A DNA stretch of 44,017 nucleotides from Phycisphaerae bacterium (GCA_014859965.1 JACZKQ010000073.1:1-44017); one strand, 5' to 3'; shown: positions 18,672-26,580, numbered from the stretch's first letter. Notes: generated by a model from the sequence alone, not told the origin. Program-made: numbers and translations.

Positions 18672-20438
18672 ATGGTGGATAGCAAGGATTTGTTGGCCAG
18701 CGTAAGCGATGTTTCGACGGAAACGGAGTACTTTTCGCCGATACCAAACGGCTACCGCAAAGGAAAGACCCGGTATGTCATCGTGATGGGCACGGTCATG
18801 AGCGGCCTGGGCAAGGGGATATTCTCGTCCTGTCTGGCGAAGCTGCTGCAGGACAAGGGCCTTAAGGTGACGCCGATCAAGCTGGAGGGGTATCTTAACA
18901 TCGACTCGGGAACTCTTAATCCGTTCCGCCACGGCGAGGTGTTCGTACTCGACGACGGTATGGAATGCGACATGGACCTTGGCACCTACGAGCGAATGCT
19001 CGACCAGAACCTCAGCCGGGCCAATTTCTCGACCAGCGGTCAGCTCTATCAGTCGGTTCTGGACAAGGAGCGGCAGGGCGACTACCTGGGCCGGGACGTT
19101 CAGATGATTCCGCATGTCACCGGCGAGGTCAAGCTCAAGTTGCGGCGGCTGGCTATGGAAAGCAATGCCGACGTCGTGTTTGTGGAGATCGGCGGTACGG
19201 TCGGTGACCTCGAAAATGCCTTTTACATAGAAGCGATGCGCGAACTGGCGTACGAGGAGGGGCCGGACAGCTGCTGCTTCGTGGGTCTGACCTATATTCT
19301 GGAGCCCAAAGCACTGGGAGAACAGAAATCCAAGGCGGCTCAATTAGGCATCAAACAGTTGATGCAAATGGGTATACAGCCCGATATCATAGCCTGCCGG
19401 GCCGAAAGCCGTGTCAGCGAACAGGTCCGACAGAAAATCAGCGTCTTTAGTAATGTTCCGTTCGAGCGGGTCTTCAGCATGCACGATTCGGCGAGCATCT
19501 ATACCATTCCCGCGATGCTGCGGGATTGCGGGCTGGATTTCGAGGTGCTTCGGCTGCTGAAAATAGAAGATCGGATCAACCTCCGCCACGAACGCGCCGA
19601 GTGGGCGCGATGGTGCGATTTCACCGACAAGATCGGCAAGGAGAAGTACACGGTCACGATCGGCATCACCGGCAAGTATACCTCCGTTCGCGACAGCTAT
19701 GCGTCGATTCTGCACGCGCTGGAGCACAGCGGAATCGCACTGAGCGCCAGGGTCAAGATCAAATGGATCGAAACCACCGGCGTGACCGACAAGAACGTCA
19801 GCGCGCATCTCCGGGACGTCGAAGGGATCATAGTGCCGGGCGGATTCGGGGTGCGGGGCGTAGAGGGCAAGATTGCCTGTATTCGCTACGCCCGCGAAAA
19901 CAACGTGCCGTATCTCGGGCTGTGTCTCGGCTTCCAGATGGCGGTGATTGAGTTCGCCCGCGACGTGTGCGGGCTTGGGCAGGCCAACAGCACCGAGAGC
20001 GATCCGGGCTGTTGCGAGCCGGTTATCGACATGCTGCCGGAGCAGAAGAAAATCGAAGGCCTGGGCGGTAACATGCGGCTGGGAGGAAGGGATGTCGAAC
20101 TGAAATCCGGCACCATTGCCTGGAAGCTGTTCGAAGAAAAAACGCAGACGCGGATGAGATTTCGGCACCGTTACGAGGTGGATCCGCGGTATGTCGCGGT
20201 GCTGGAGCGGCACGGCATGGTATTTTCCGGCAAGGCGCCGGACCATCCAATCATGCAAATACTGGAGATTCCGGGGCATCCGTTCTTCATGGGGACGCAG
20301 GCCCATCCGTGCTTAACGTCGCGGCCGCTGCGGCCGCAGCCGATGTTTGTAGCTCTGGTCGCCTCGGCAATGCGCCGCCGCTATCCTGATGAACATTTGT
20401 GCGATTGCGTCGAGGCATCGCAAAAGGTCCGAACCTGA
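18672..20438 (+). CDS. pyrG: CTP synthase, divergent form
   Basis: CTP synthase turns UTP into CTP using ATP and glutamine nitrogen. The 588-residue protein has a synthetase domain (P-loop MGTVMSGLGKGI with Lys48, LDDGMECDMDLG, VEIGGTVGD) and a C-terminal class I glutamine amidotransferase domain with nucleophile Cys418 (GLCLGFQ) and His545. The usual catalytic Glu two residues after the His (HPE) is Cys547 here (QAHPCLTSRPLRP). Other family motifs are also shifted: KLEGYLNIDSGT where KxDPYxNxDxGT is usual, and MGTVMSG where TGGVVSS is usual. There is a ~37-residue N-terminal extension. A TTG at 18651 is possible, but it lacks a ribosome site; the ATG at 18672 has GAGAGG upstream, though at a long spacing. 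It lies 69 bases after kdsB. Confidence 0.93.
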   Translation: MVDSKDLLASVSDVSTETEYFSPIPNGYRKGKTRYVIVMGTVMSGLGKGIFSSCLAKLLQDKGLKVTPIKLEGYLNIDSGTLNPFRHGEVFVLDDGMECDMDLGTYERMLDQNLSRANFSTSGQLYQSVLDKERQGDYLGRDVQMIPHVTGEVKLKLRRLAMESNADVVFVEIGGTVGDLENAFYIEAMRELAYEEGPDSCCFVGLTYILEPKALGEQKSKAAQLGIKQLMQMGIQPDIIACRAESRVSEQVRQKISVFSNVPFERVFSMHDSASIYTIPAMLRDCGLDFEVLRLLKIEDRINLRHERAEWARWCDFTDKIGKEKYTVTIGITGKYTSVRDSYASILHALEHSGIALSARVKIKWIETTGVTDKNVSAHLRDVEGIIVPGGFGVRGVEGKIACIRYARENNVPYLGLCLGFQMAVIEFARDVCGLGQANSTESDPGCCEPVIDMLPEQKKIEGLGGNMRLGGRDVELKSGTIAWKLFEEKTQTRMRFRHRYEVDPRYVAVLERHGMVFSGKAPDHPIMQILEIPGHPFFMGTQAHPCLTSRPLRPQPMFVALVASAMRRRYPDEHLCDCVEASQKVRT

Positions 20439-20447
20439 GCGGTCCCA

Positions 20448-20825
20448 TTAGTCCGCGGGTTTCGACGCCGCGAGCCTGGCTTCGAGTTCTGCGATGCGCG
20501 CCTTCAGTTGCTTGTTTTCTTCAGCAAGCGCCTCAGCCTGTTTGCCGCTTTCGGCAAGGTGCTGCATCATCTGAAGCATCGTAGAGCCTGTCTGCTCCTG
20601 TCCCTTGGTCATTTCCTGCTTGCACTCTTCGACCCGCTGCTTCTGCTTTTCGACTTCCTTGTCGCGTTCTTCAATTTGCTTCTTCAACGCGATGTTCTCA
20701 TCAGCGACCAGCCTGGCCCTTCGCATGCTCGATGCGTCGGCGGCTTCTTCCTGGCAACCGGAAAAAACGGCGCCGGCGGCTAACACAATGGCCGTTGCCA
20801 ATAGTGAAATCACGGTTTTTTTCAT
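20448..20825 (-). CDS. Small coiled-coil lipoprotein
   Basis: A 125-residue predicted lipoprotein. It has a basic N-terminus, a hydrophobic segment (5-20) and a lipobox FSGC with Cys24, then a highly charged heptad-rich coiled coil (about 38-118; KKQIEERDKEVEKQKQRVEE, then ENKQLKARIAELEARL). No enzyme motif is seen. In size it resembles small coiled-coil outer-membrane lipoproteins such as Lpp, but the sequence does not identify it. It converges on pyrG with only 9 bases between the stops. An AAAGGAAAC ribosome site precedes the ATG, and a strong promoter lies at 20878-20905. Confidence 0.85.
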   Translation of the reverse strand: MKKTVISLLATAIVLAAGAVFSGCQEEAADASSMRRARLVADENIALKKQIEERDKEVEKQKQRVEECKQEMTKGQEQTGSTMLQMMQHLAESGKQAEALAEENKQLKARIAELEARLAASKPAD

Positions 20826-20877
20826 AAGAGTGTTTCCTTTAAAGCCTTACATTCTGAATCGCGCCGTCCACAATACA

Positions 20878-20905
20878 AGTATAATGGCAACTTCACTTTT
20901 GTCAA
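20878..20905 (-). promoter_or_regulatory. sigma70-type promoter for the coiled-coil lipoprotein
   Basis: On the minus strand TTGACA (20905-20900), a 16-base spacer and TATACT (20883-20878). The start point would be near 20871, giving a leader of about 45 nt. This suggests strong expression. Confidence 0.7.
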
Positions 20906-21142
20906 CAGGCTACTGTGATTTGCCCGCATGTTGCACACGGCCATCCCCGCTGGGCGGCGGCTTAAGGCGGCTTGTTGAGCCGGGGGAGGGGGCTGCAAAT
21001 GTGCAATAAAAAAAAAGAAGGTTCTGCCGTGGCAGGAGAACCTTCTTTTGAGCGAATACCACCAGCTAATTCAATCTTCCGAACAGGCCTGAGTCGACCC
21101 GGTCGGTCCCGACCTCTTGCGGGCCGGGGGCCAATGAATCAA
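20906..21142. other. Intergenic stretch between lipoprotein and H1-like gene
   Basis: No gene is supported here. The only clear element is the terminator at 21008-21049. The part at 20935-21000 is rich in GGC/CCG with small inverted repeats but no clear structure. Confidence 0.6.
21008..21049 (-). terminator. Rho-independent terminator of the H1-like gene
   Basis: A perfect 13-bp inverted repeat (arms 21013-21025 and 21037-21049; core AGAAGGTTCT / AGAACCTTCT, 11-base loop). On the minus strand it is followed by an uninterrupted T-run (plus-strand A-run 21008-21016). It lies about 95 bases after the stop of the H1-like gene, the only minus-strand gene just upstream. Confidence 0.8.
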
Positions 21143-21256
21143 CTATTTTTTCTTCTTGGCTTTCTTTTTCGCCTTCGGGGCAGCTTTCTTGGTGGCCTTC
21201 TTCTTCGCTACTTTCTTGTTCGCTTTCTTCGTAGCAGCTTTTTTCTTCTTCGCCAT
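21143..21256 (-). CDS. Histone H1-like lysine/alanine-rich small protein (37 residues)
   Basis: A 37-codon gene. The product starts MAKKKKAATKKANKK and ends KAKKKAKKKK. By my count it has 22 Lys, 9 Ala, 2 Thr, and one each of Met, Asn, Val and Pro. The composition is that of bacterial H1-like or Hc1-type DNA-binding tails, so nucleoid or RNA binding is likely (inference). The evidence that it is real is a near-perfect ribosome site AAAGGAGGTGA 8 bases before the ATG at 21256, a proper TAG stop at 21145-21143, mixed Lys codons (AAG and AAA) rather than a simple repeat, and a strong terminator downstream in the same orientation. No confident promoter was found, although the AT-rich region above 21256 is a likely place. 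Confidence 0.8.
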   Translation of the reverse strand: MAKKKKAATKKANKKVAKKKATKKAAPKAKKKAKKKK

Positions 21257-21727
21257 TGTGTTATCACCTCCTTTCGGCTTTTCACAAATGAAAACATCAA
21301 CGTATCGAAAGACCTGCTTCGTAACTTTCTTTAGTACACATGTTTATCGTCAAACGCCAGAAAAATAATTCATTTTTTTTTGTGTTCCATGGTTTCCCTG
21401 GGTGCCCTCAATGATACGGGAACGCCAAAACCGGCGCCGCTCATGTCTTGGCAAACAAACGCAATACCCGCGCGAGGCGAAATCGCGTGTTTGCGGCTTT
21501 ATCTCAAACGGCTGTCTCGTTGCGTTATACTGCAGTTTCAGGCATGCGGCCTTTTGGGGCCATTAGCACTGCCGTGCAAGGCGCGGCTCGCTTATGCGAA
21601 GACACGCGGGCTGCAATCGCACATTTTGAAACGCGGAAAATATTTTTACAAAAAATAGAAAAATGCGCATGTGTGTGATAATATTTTCATGTGAAACCAC
21701 AAGTTTGTGTGGATTACCTGCAATGCC
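21257..21727. other. Intergenic region upstream of H1-like gene and nadD
   Basis: About 470 bases between the divergent H1-like gene and nadD. It is AT-rich near 21280-21380 and 21640-21700. Two overlapping frames of about 75-92 codons cross it on the plus strand, but neither has a ribosome site or familiar sequence, so no gene is called. I see no known RNA family here. Confidence 0.55.
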
Positions 21728-22339
21728 ATGAGACAGCGACAACTACTTTTCGGCGGAACCTTCGATCCGGTTCACGCGGGCCACATCGCGGTGGCGGAAT
21801 TCGCGGCGGCACAGCTTCGCGCGGACGATGTTGTTTTCATTCCTGCGAAACGGTCGCCGCACAAACATGTCGATCCCGTCGCCTCGGGCGATCAGCGCCT
21901 CGCGATGCTGCGTCTGGCGACGGCGGGGCGCAAGCGCTTCGAGGTGAGCGACTGTGAGCTGCGTCGCGAAGAGCCAAGCTATACGCTCGACACGGTGCTG
22001 TACTTCCGCCGGCGATTCGCCAGCGAGGCGGAACTCTTCTGGCTCATCGGCGCCGACATGGTAAGAGACCTTGCCAAGTGGTACCGTGTCCGTGAGCTGC
22101 TCGATGCCTGTACGCTGTGTGTCATGCACCGGGGCGGATACCCGCCGCCGAAACTTGACGGGTTGGAGACGCTGGGCGCAGAGAGGCTGGCCAGACTTCG
22201 AGCCAATGTGCTCGAAACCCCATCTGTCGACATAAGCAGTAGTGAAATACGGTGTAAAGTGGCTTCCGGGGAGGATGTTACCGGACTGTTGTGCCCGGCC
22301 GTGTTGGATTATATCAAAAAAAACGGCCTCTACCGTTGA
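21728..22339 (+). CDS. nadD: Nicotinate-nucleotide adenylyltransferase
   Basis: NadD joins ATP and nicotinate mononucleotide to make deamido-NAD in NAD synthesis. The 203-residue protein has the nucleotidyltransferase motif GGTFDPVHAGH near the N-terminus, IPAKRSPHK, the LIGADMVRDL segment and the C-terminal SSSEIR motif (family SxTxxR/ISSTxIR). Size is normal. A GTG at 21707 would add seven residues, but the ATG at 21728 puts the family motif at the usual place (MRQRQLLFGGTF). The ribosome site is weak with either start. It is followed by a possible terminator and then by a strong separate promoter, so it seems to be transcribed alone. Confidence 0.95.
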   Translation: MRQRQLLFGGTFDPVHAGHIAVAEFAAAQLRADDVVFIPAKRSPHKHVDPVASGDQRLAMLRLATAGRKRFEVSDCELRREEPSYTLDTVLYFRRRFASEAELFWLIGADMVRDLAKWYRVRELLDACTLCVMHRGGYPPPKLDGLETLGAERLARLRANVLETPSVDISSSEIRCKVASGEDVTGLLCPAVLDYIKKNGLYR

Positions 22340-22376
22340 AAAAACCTGCTGCAACGGCCTTTCCGAGGGGGTTTTT
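22333..22376 (+). terminator. Possible terminator after nadD
   Basis: Two competing inverted repeats (CCGTTG/CAACGG, and AAAAACC/GGTTTTT) cover the nadD stop and end in a T5 run at 22372-22376. The stems are short and the loop of the second is long, so this is tentative. Confidence 0.3.
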
Positions 22377-22378
22377 AA

Positions 22379-22406
22379 TTGACAACTGAGGTATGAAAAC
22401 TATAAT
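22379..22406 (+). promoter_or_regulatory. Consensus sigma70-type promoter
   Basis: TTGACA (22379-22384), a 16-base spacer and TATAAT (22401-22406) are both perfect consensus boxes. The start point would be near 22413, giving a leader of about 100 nt to the HEAT-like gene. Confidence 0.75.
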
Positions 22407-22515
22407 AGATATCAGGGAATTGCAGGGTTCTCAGGAAAGAGGGTACAGCGTTCTGATCCGAATGTGCACCAGGGCGGCTCTGTTGTCACGGTAAGACTGT
22501 TTTGGGAGTTTTTCT

Positions 22516-24285
22516 ATGTTTGACAAGAAAAGTATGATTGCATTCCTGGCGGTCGTCATTTGCTTTTCGGGGGTCGGTATCGGCCAGAGCCTCGAGGACA
22601 ATTGGGACGATTTTCTTCACTATACGGCAATCGGCCGCCTGGATTTGGCGACAGGGTACGGCGAAGCTATTATTGCCGCTTCGCCGGATCCGCTGAAGCT
22701 TTTGGCGTTGTCCGAGTCCAATCCCAACGGCTACAGCATACTGCTGAGAATGAACGCCACCAGTGCTGAACTCAAGGATGTCAGCGGCAAAATACTTGGG
22801 ATTATTGAAGAGGGGCGTTTCATTCGCCGCACCGATCCGCGGATTATTATCCAGGAAATCCAGCGGTTGAGCACGACGATCCGCGGCCGTATCGCCGCCG
22901 AGCAGCGTCTCAAGAATGCCGGCGAGTACGCGGTTCCTTACATGCTTGCCGCCATGGCCGACCCGGATCGCAAGACCGAGTTCGCCAACATCACCGGAGC
23001 CCTTCCGAAGATCGGGCGCGATGCCGTGCGTCCGCTGGTTGCCGCGCTGCAGATGAACAATGTGGGGGTCAAGGCCGAGGTCATCAGGGCTCTCGGCGAG
23101 ATCGGTTACATGCAGTCGGCCGGCTATCTCAAATTCGTCATGGAGAATGACGAATCCGGGTTGTTGCGGCAATTGGCCGGCAAGGCCATCGAAAAAATAG
23201 ACCCGGCGGCTCTCAAGGTGCCGGCCGCGCAGCTTCTTTTCCGGCTGGCGGAAAGTTACTACGATCATGCCGAATCGGTGGCTCCGGCAGCGGAATACGA
23301 CTTTGCAAATATCTGGTTCTGGGATGCCGCCGCGGGCAAACTTGTCTGCCAAAAGGTGGATAAAAGCTGCTTCAACGAGTTGATGGCCATGCGGTCATGC
23401 GAATGGGCTCTTAAGGCCGACCCGCATACCGGCAGCGCCATCGCCCTGTGGTTAGCGGCCTTCTTCAAGGCCGAAGGAACGGGAGTCGCCCAGCCGGCAT
23501 ACTTCGGCCAGGGCCATGCCGACGCCATGACCTATGCTACGACCGCCGGGCCCGAGTATCTTCATGAAGGACTCGACCGAGCGCTGCGTGACAAGGACGC
23601 TTATGTGTCGTTGGGGCTCGTGGAGGCCCTTGCAGCCAACGCCGGCGAAAAATCTCTTCTCTATCGCATCGGCACCGAACAGCCGCTGGTCAAGGCCCTG
23701 AGTTTCGAAGATCGCATGGTGCGTTACAGCGCCGCCATTGCCATCGGTCAGGCCGGTCCCAACGGCGAATTTGTGGGCAGCAGCCTCATCATCCAAAATC
23801 TCGCCGAAGCCATCGGCGCCGGCGGACGCGCGGAACTGGGCGATGCCCTGGCCGACGTCTACGAACTGCGGGCCATCCAGGTCATGCTGAAACTGGCCAC
23901 GACGCGCAATCCGGTGGTTGATGTATCTCAGGCCCGCGACGCCCTCATCGCAGCGACGTCCAATCGCCGCGCGGAGATGCAGACGCTGGCCGGCGAGGTG
24001 CTCGCGCGGCTTGCCAGCCCGGACGCCCAGCGCGCGATTGCCGATATGGCGATGAGCGAGAGCAACAGCAAGGCCGTACGGATCGCCGCATTCGCCGCCC
24101 TGTCCGTTTCCGCCAAGCTCAATGCACGGCAGCTGACCGAAGAGCAGATCGACGCCATGTACGAGCTGATCGGTTCCGATTCGGCGGACCCGGATCTCCG
24201 CAGCGCCGCCGCAAGTGCATATGGGGCCTTGAACCTGCCGAGCAAGCGCGTCAAAGACCTCATCCTGGATCAGGCGAAAAGTTAG
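22516..24285 (+). CDS. Secreted HEAT-repeat-like protein
   Basis: A 589-residue protein with an N-terminal signal segment (about 7-23, ending near GIGQS). Many helical pairs follow that look like HEAT/PBS-lyase-type repeats, for example YMLAAMADPDRKTEFANI, RPLVAALQMNNVGVKAEV with IRALGEIGY, and AIADMAMSESNSKAVR with IAAFAALSV. Such alpha-solenoids bind proteins or ligands; no catalytic motif is seen. Expected location is periplasmic. A perfect consensus promoter stands about 110 bases upstream and GGGAG precedes the ATG, so it should be well expressed. The atp operon begins 137 bases downstream, but I see no evidence that the two act together. Function unknown. Confidence 0.85.
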   Translation: MFDKKSMIAFLAVVICFSGVGIGQSLEDNWDDFLHYTAIGRLDLATGYGEAIIAASPDPLKLLALSESNPNGYSILLRMNATSAELKDVSGKILGIIEEGRFIRRTDPRIIIQEIQRLSTTIRGRIAAEQRLKNAGEYAVPYMLAAMADPDRKTEFANITGALPKIGRDAVRPLVAALQMNNVGVKAEVIRALGEIGYMQSAGYLKFVMENDESGLLRQLAGKAIEKIDPAALKVPAAQLLFRLAESYYDHAESVAPAAEYDFANIWFWDAAAGKLVCQKVDKSCFNELMAMRSCEWALKADPHTGSAIALWLAAFFKAEGTGVAQPAYFGQGHADAMTYATTAGPEYLHEGLDRALRDKDAYVSLGLVEALAANAGEKSLLYRIGTEQPLVKALSFEDRMVRYSAAIAIGQAGPNGEFVGSSLIIQNLAEAIGAGGRAELGDALADVYELRAIQVMLKLATTRNPVVDVSQARDALIAATSNRRAEMQTLAGEVLARLASPDAQRAIADMAMSESNSKAVRIAAFAALSVSAKLNARQLTEEQIDAMYELIGSDSADPDLRSAAASAYGALNLPSKRVKDLILDQAKS

Positions 24286-24304
24286 AATTTGCCGGCCGGT
24301 CGAA

Positions 24305-24327
24305 TTTCGCCTTGCTTTTTGGCGAAA
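24305..24327 (+). terminator. Hairpin between the HEAT-like gene and the atp operon
   Basis: A perfect 7-bp inverted repeat TTTCGCC/GGCGAAA with a 9-base loop that ends in T5. There is no T-run after the second arm, so termination is uncertain. No clear promoter for atpZ was found in 24328-24422. Confidence 0.3.
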
Positions 24328-24422
24328 ACTGCCGAAGATACCAGCAACCGCCGGCGATTACATTGGACAGGACCGGTTTTGGTTAAGCCCCTCTGCCAGG
24401 GCGCCAGGATGGGTTTGCTGGA

Positions 24423-24665
24423 ATGGAGTCGCCGGGCGAATTGAACGAGCAAGAAGACAAGAAGCGGCGTGACGACAATACCGGACGCAGCGGTTTAAGA
24501 TGGATGGGCGCCGGCATCGAGTTCTGTGCGGTGATAGCAATTTTCTGCTATTTCGGCTATAAACTGGATATCTATTTCGGTACGGGCCCGTTTTTACTTT
24601 TGACGGGCTTTTTTATTGGCTTCGTAGGCATGGTTTACCTGTTTTACAAGGACTCCAGGGATTAG
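24423..24665 (+). CDS. atpZ: AtpZ/AtpI family protein of the ATP synthase operon
   Basis: An 80-residue protein with a charged N-terminus (ESPGELNEQEDKKRRDD) and two membrane segments (about 32-48 and 52-72), with the family motif GYKLDIYFGTGPF between them. AtpZ/AtpI proteins help assembly of the c-ring or carry magnesium/calcium, and are typically the first gene of atp operons, as here. It lies 32 bases before atpB. There is only one such gene; the common atpZ-atpI pair is not seen. Confidence 0.85.
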   Translation: MESPGELNEQEDKKRRDDNTGRSGLRWMGAGIEFCAVIAIFCYFGYKLDIYFGTGPFLLLTGFFIGFVGMVYLFYKDSRD

Positions 24666-24697
24666 ACGTGCCGGGCTGATTTCGAGGAAAGTCGGAC

Positions 24698-25504
24698 ATG
24701 TTCAATTTAGCCAGCGGATTACTGGCTGAGGTGAATCCTCTTGAAGAAGTCGTGGTGAAGGAACTGTTCAGCTTTGAACTGTTCGGCGCACGCGTTGTCT
24801 TCAGCAATCACATGTTCATGGTCAGCCTGGGGGCCTTGCTGCTGATGATCTTTCTGCCTCTGGCGCTTCGGGGCAAAGGGCTTATCCGGCGGGGTTTCGG
24901 CAACCTCATTGAGGCGACCTGTTTGTTTATCAGGGAAGATGTCGCCCGGCCATTTCTCGGCGACAGCACCGACAAGCACATCGGCTTTCTCTGGACGCTT
25001 TTTTTCTTCATTTTGACGCTGAATCTTCTTGGCATGGTCCCCCTGGCGGGGATCATCTATTTACTCACCGGCAAGCCGAATCACCTGGGAGGTGCTGCGA
25101 CGGCGAATATCTGGGTTGTGGGCTCGCTGGCACTGCTGGCGTTTCTGGCCATTCATGTGGGCGGCATTCGCGAGCAGGGACTGGCGCATTATCTCAAAAA
25201 TTTCATTCCCAAGGTTCCCTGGCCGATGGCGCCGTTTATTTATATGATGGAAATCATCGGTGCGCTGGTCAAGCCCGTGTCGCTGACGGTCAGGTTGTTT
25301 GCCAATATCTTCGCGGGACACATCCTGGTGGCCACGCTGTTTCTGTTTATTGTGATTTTTAAGAACTATGCAGTTTCCGGACTGACCGTTACGGCGGTGG
25401 TCGCCGCATCGCTGCTGGAGTTGCTGGTGGCTTTTTTGCAGGCGTACATATTCACGTTCTTGTCGGCTATTTTCATGGGGTTGGCAATTCATCCGGAACA
25501 TTAG
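24698..25504 (+). CDS. atpB: ATP synthase Fo subunit a
   Basis: Subunit a forms the ion half-channels next to the c-ring. The 268-residue protein has about five or six membrane helices and the essential arginine, Arg199, in SLTVRLFANIFAGH. The last helix ends in the usual short tail (IHPEH). The N-terminal ~30 residues before the first helix are typical. GAGGAAA precedes the ATG at 24698. It follows atpZ and precedes atpE in the normal operon order. Confidence 0.96.
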   Translation: MFNLASGLLAEVNPLEEVVVKELFSFELFGARVVFSNHMFMVSLGALLLMIFLPLALRGKGLIRRGFGNLIEATCLFIREDVARPFLGDSTDKHIGFLWTLFFFILTLNLLGMVPLAGIIYLLTGKPNHLGGAATANIWVVGSLALLAFLAIHVGGIREQGLAHYLKNFIPKVPWPMAPFIYMMEIIGALVKPVSLTVRLFANIFAGHILVATLFLFIVIFKNYAVSGLTVTAVVAASLLELLVAFLQAYIFTFLSAIFMGLAIHPEH

Positions 25505-25578
25505 ATGACTTTAGAAATGCCGCTTAGGCGGCAAGTCAATACAGGGCGTATTTTAATGGAATTGGAGGTTTGCTTGCA

Positions 25579-25896
25579 ATGTTGGATTTGATGGGCGGTA
25601 TTCTGGCGGCGGCGGCCGAGGCGCCGGCGGCGGTGACGGAAACGGCCGCTGCGGTCGTTTCTCACTGGAACGTGCTGGGCGTCGTAGGCGCGGTGCTCGG
25701 CGCCGGGATTATTGTGTTCGGGGCCGCGATGGGAATCGGCAGGATCGCCTCCTGCGCTTGTGAAGCCATCGCACGTCAGCCGGAAGCGGGCGGACGTATT
25801 TTCACCACGATGCTCCTGGCGTCGGCACTGATCGAAGGCGGCATGCTGCTCGCCCTGATCATCTGCTTCCTTGCCATGTGGCGGCTTTCGCAGTGA
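25579..25896 (+). CDS. atpE: ATP synthase Fo subunit c
   Basis: Subunit c forms the rotating membrane ring. The 105-residue protein (the family is often 75-90) has two membrane helices (about 32-58 and 75-100) joined by the conserved ARQP loop (65-68). The ion-binding Glu is Glu86 (ALIEGG). The Na+-type pattern (Gln in helix 1 and Ser after the Glu) is missing, so protons are the likely coupling ion. The extra ~28 Ala-rich N-terminal residues could be a cleaved signal sequence. Two cysteines (59 and 61, SCAC) near the loop are unusual. The ATG at 25579 was chosen over TTG at 25570 because GGAGG lies 10 bases before it. Confidence 0.93.
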   Translation: MLDLMGGILAAAAEAPAAVTETAAAVVSHWNVLGVVGAVLGAGIIVFGAAMGIGRIASCACEAIARQPEAGGRIFTTMLLASALIEGGMLLALIICFLAMWRLSQ

Positions 25897-25910
25897 GAGA
25901 GGTCTGACCG

Positions 25911-26546
25911 ATGCGGTTGGGAATAATAGCGATACTGATGCTGCTGTCGTGTGCCTGTGCGACCGTTCTTGGTGCGCCCGAATCGGCTGCGCAAGAGGAA
26001 CTGAGTCCGTTCTCAGGCACCCTGGGCGACGCGATATGGACAGTGCTGGCGTTTCTAATCCTGCTTTTTGTGCTGTGGAAATTTGCATGGAAGCGGATTC
26101 TGGAGGGCCTCACGGCCAGGGAGATCTATATCGGCAAACAGATTCGAGAGGCCGAAGAGACAAAGAAGGATGCGCAAATTGTCCTTTCGCAGTACCAGGA
26201 CAAACTCAACGCCGTCGAAAAAGAAGGGCGGCTGATTGTGGATGCGCGAACCCGGGAAGCCGAAAAAGAAGCCCGCCGCATATTGGATGACGCCAAGAAG
26301 GATGCTGAAACACTGCGGCTGCGACAGGAAATGGATATGGAACGGGCTCGAAGGCAGGCGGAATCTGAACTTCTCGATCAGGCCGGCGGGATCGTGCTGC
26401 AACTGGGCGAGGAAATACTGGAGCGTTCTCTGCAGGATGGGGACCACCAGAAGTTCGTCGACCAGGCCATAGCCAGACTCAAGCACACGGCGGCCCAGGA
26501 CGCCATACCAGGCGCCCGATCCGGTCGCGGCGGCGAGGGAAAGTAA
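25911..26546 (+). CDS. atpF: ATP synthase Fo subunit b
   Basis: Subunit b is the peripheral stalk that holds F1 against subunit a. The 211-residue protein is longer than the usual ~160. It has an N-terminal signal-like segment (1-21, with LLSCAC), a spacer, the membrane helix (about 40-60, DAIWTVLAFLILLFVLWKF), then a long charged coiled coil (ILEGLTAREIYIGKQIREAE onwards) and a polar C-terminal tail rich in Gly/Arg. The extra N-terminal segment suggests export and cleavage, or lipidation at Cys14. GAGAGAGG precedes the ATG, and atpE ends 14 bases before. Confidence 0.92.
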   Translation: MRLGIIAILMLLSCACATVLGAPESAAQEELSPFSGTLGDAIWTVLAFLILLFVLWKFAWKRILEGLTAREIYIGKQIREAEETKKDAQIVLSQYQDKLNAVEKEGRLIVDARTREAEKEARRILDDAKKDAETLRLRQEMDMERARRQAESELLDQAGGIVLQLGEEILERSLQDGDHQKFVDQAIARLKHTAAQDAIPGARSGRGGEGK

Positions 26547-26580
26547 TGCAATGCAGGCATGAGACAGTCGGGCGGGTCGA

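Noticed and set aside
21380-21678. Two overlapping small plus-strand frames (76 and 92 codons) before nadD
   Set aside because: No ribosome site, TTG start for one of them, and no familiar sequence. They overlap each other in different frames.
25579-25896. Sodium-type ATP synthase
   Set aside because: The c subunit has Ile rather than Gln at the helix-1 ligand position and Gly rather than Ser after Glu86, so the sodium signature is missing.
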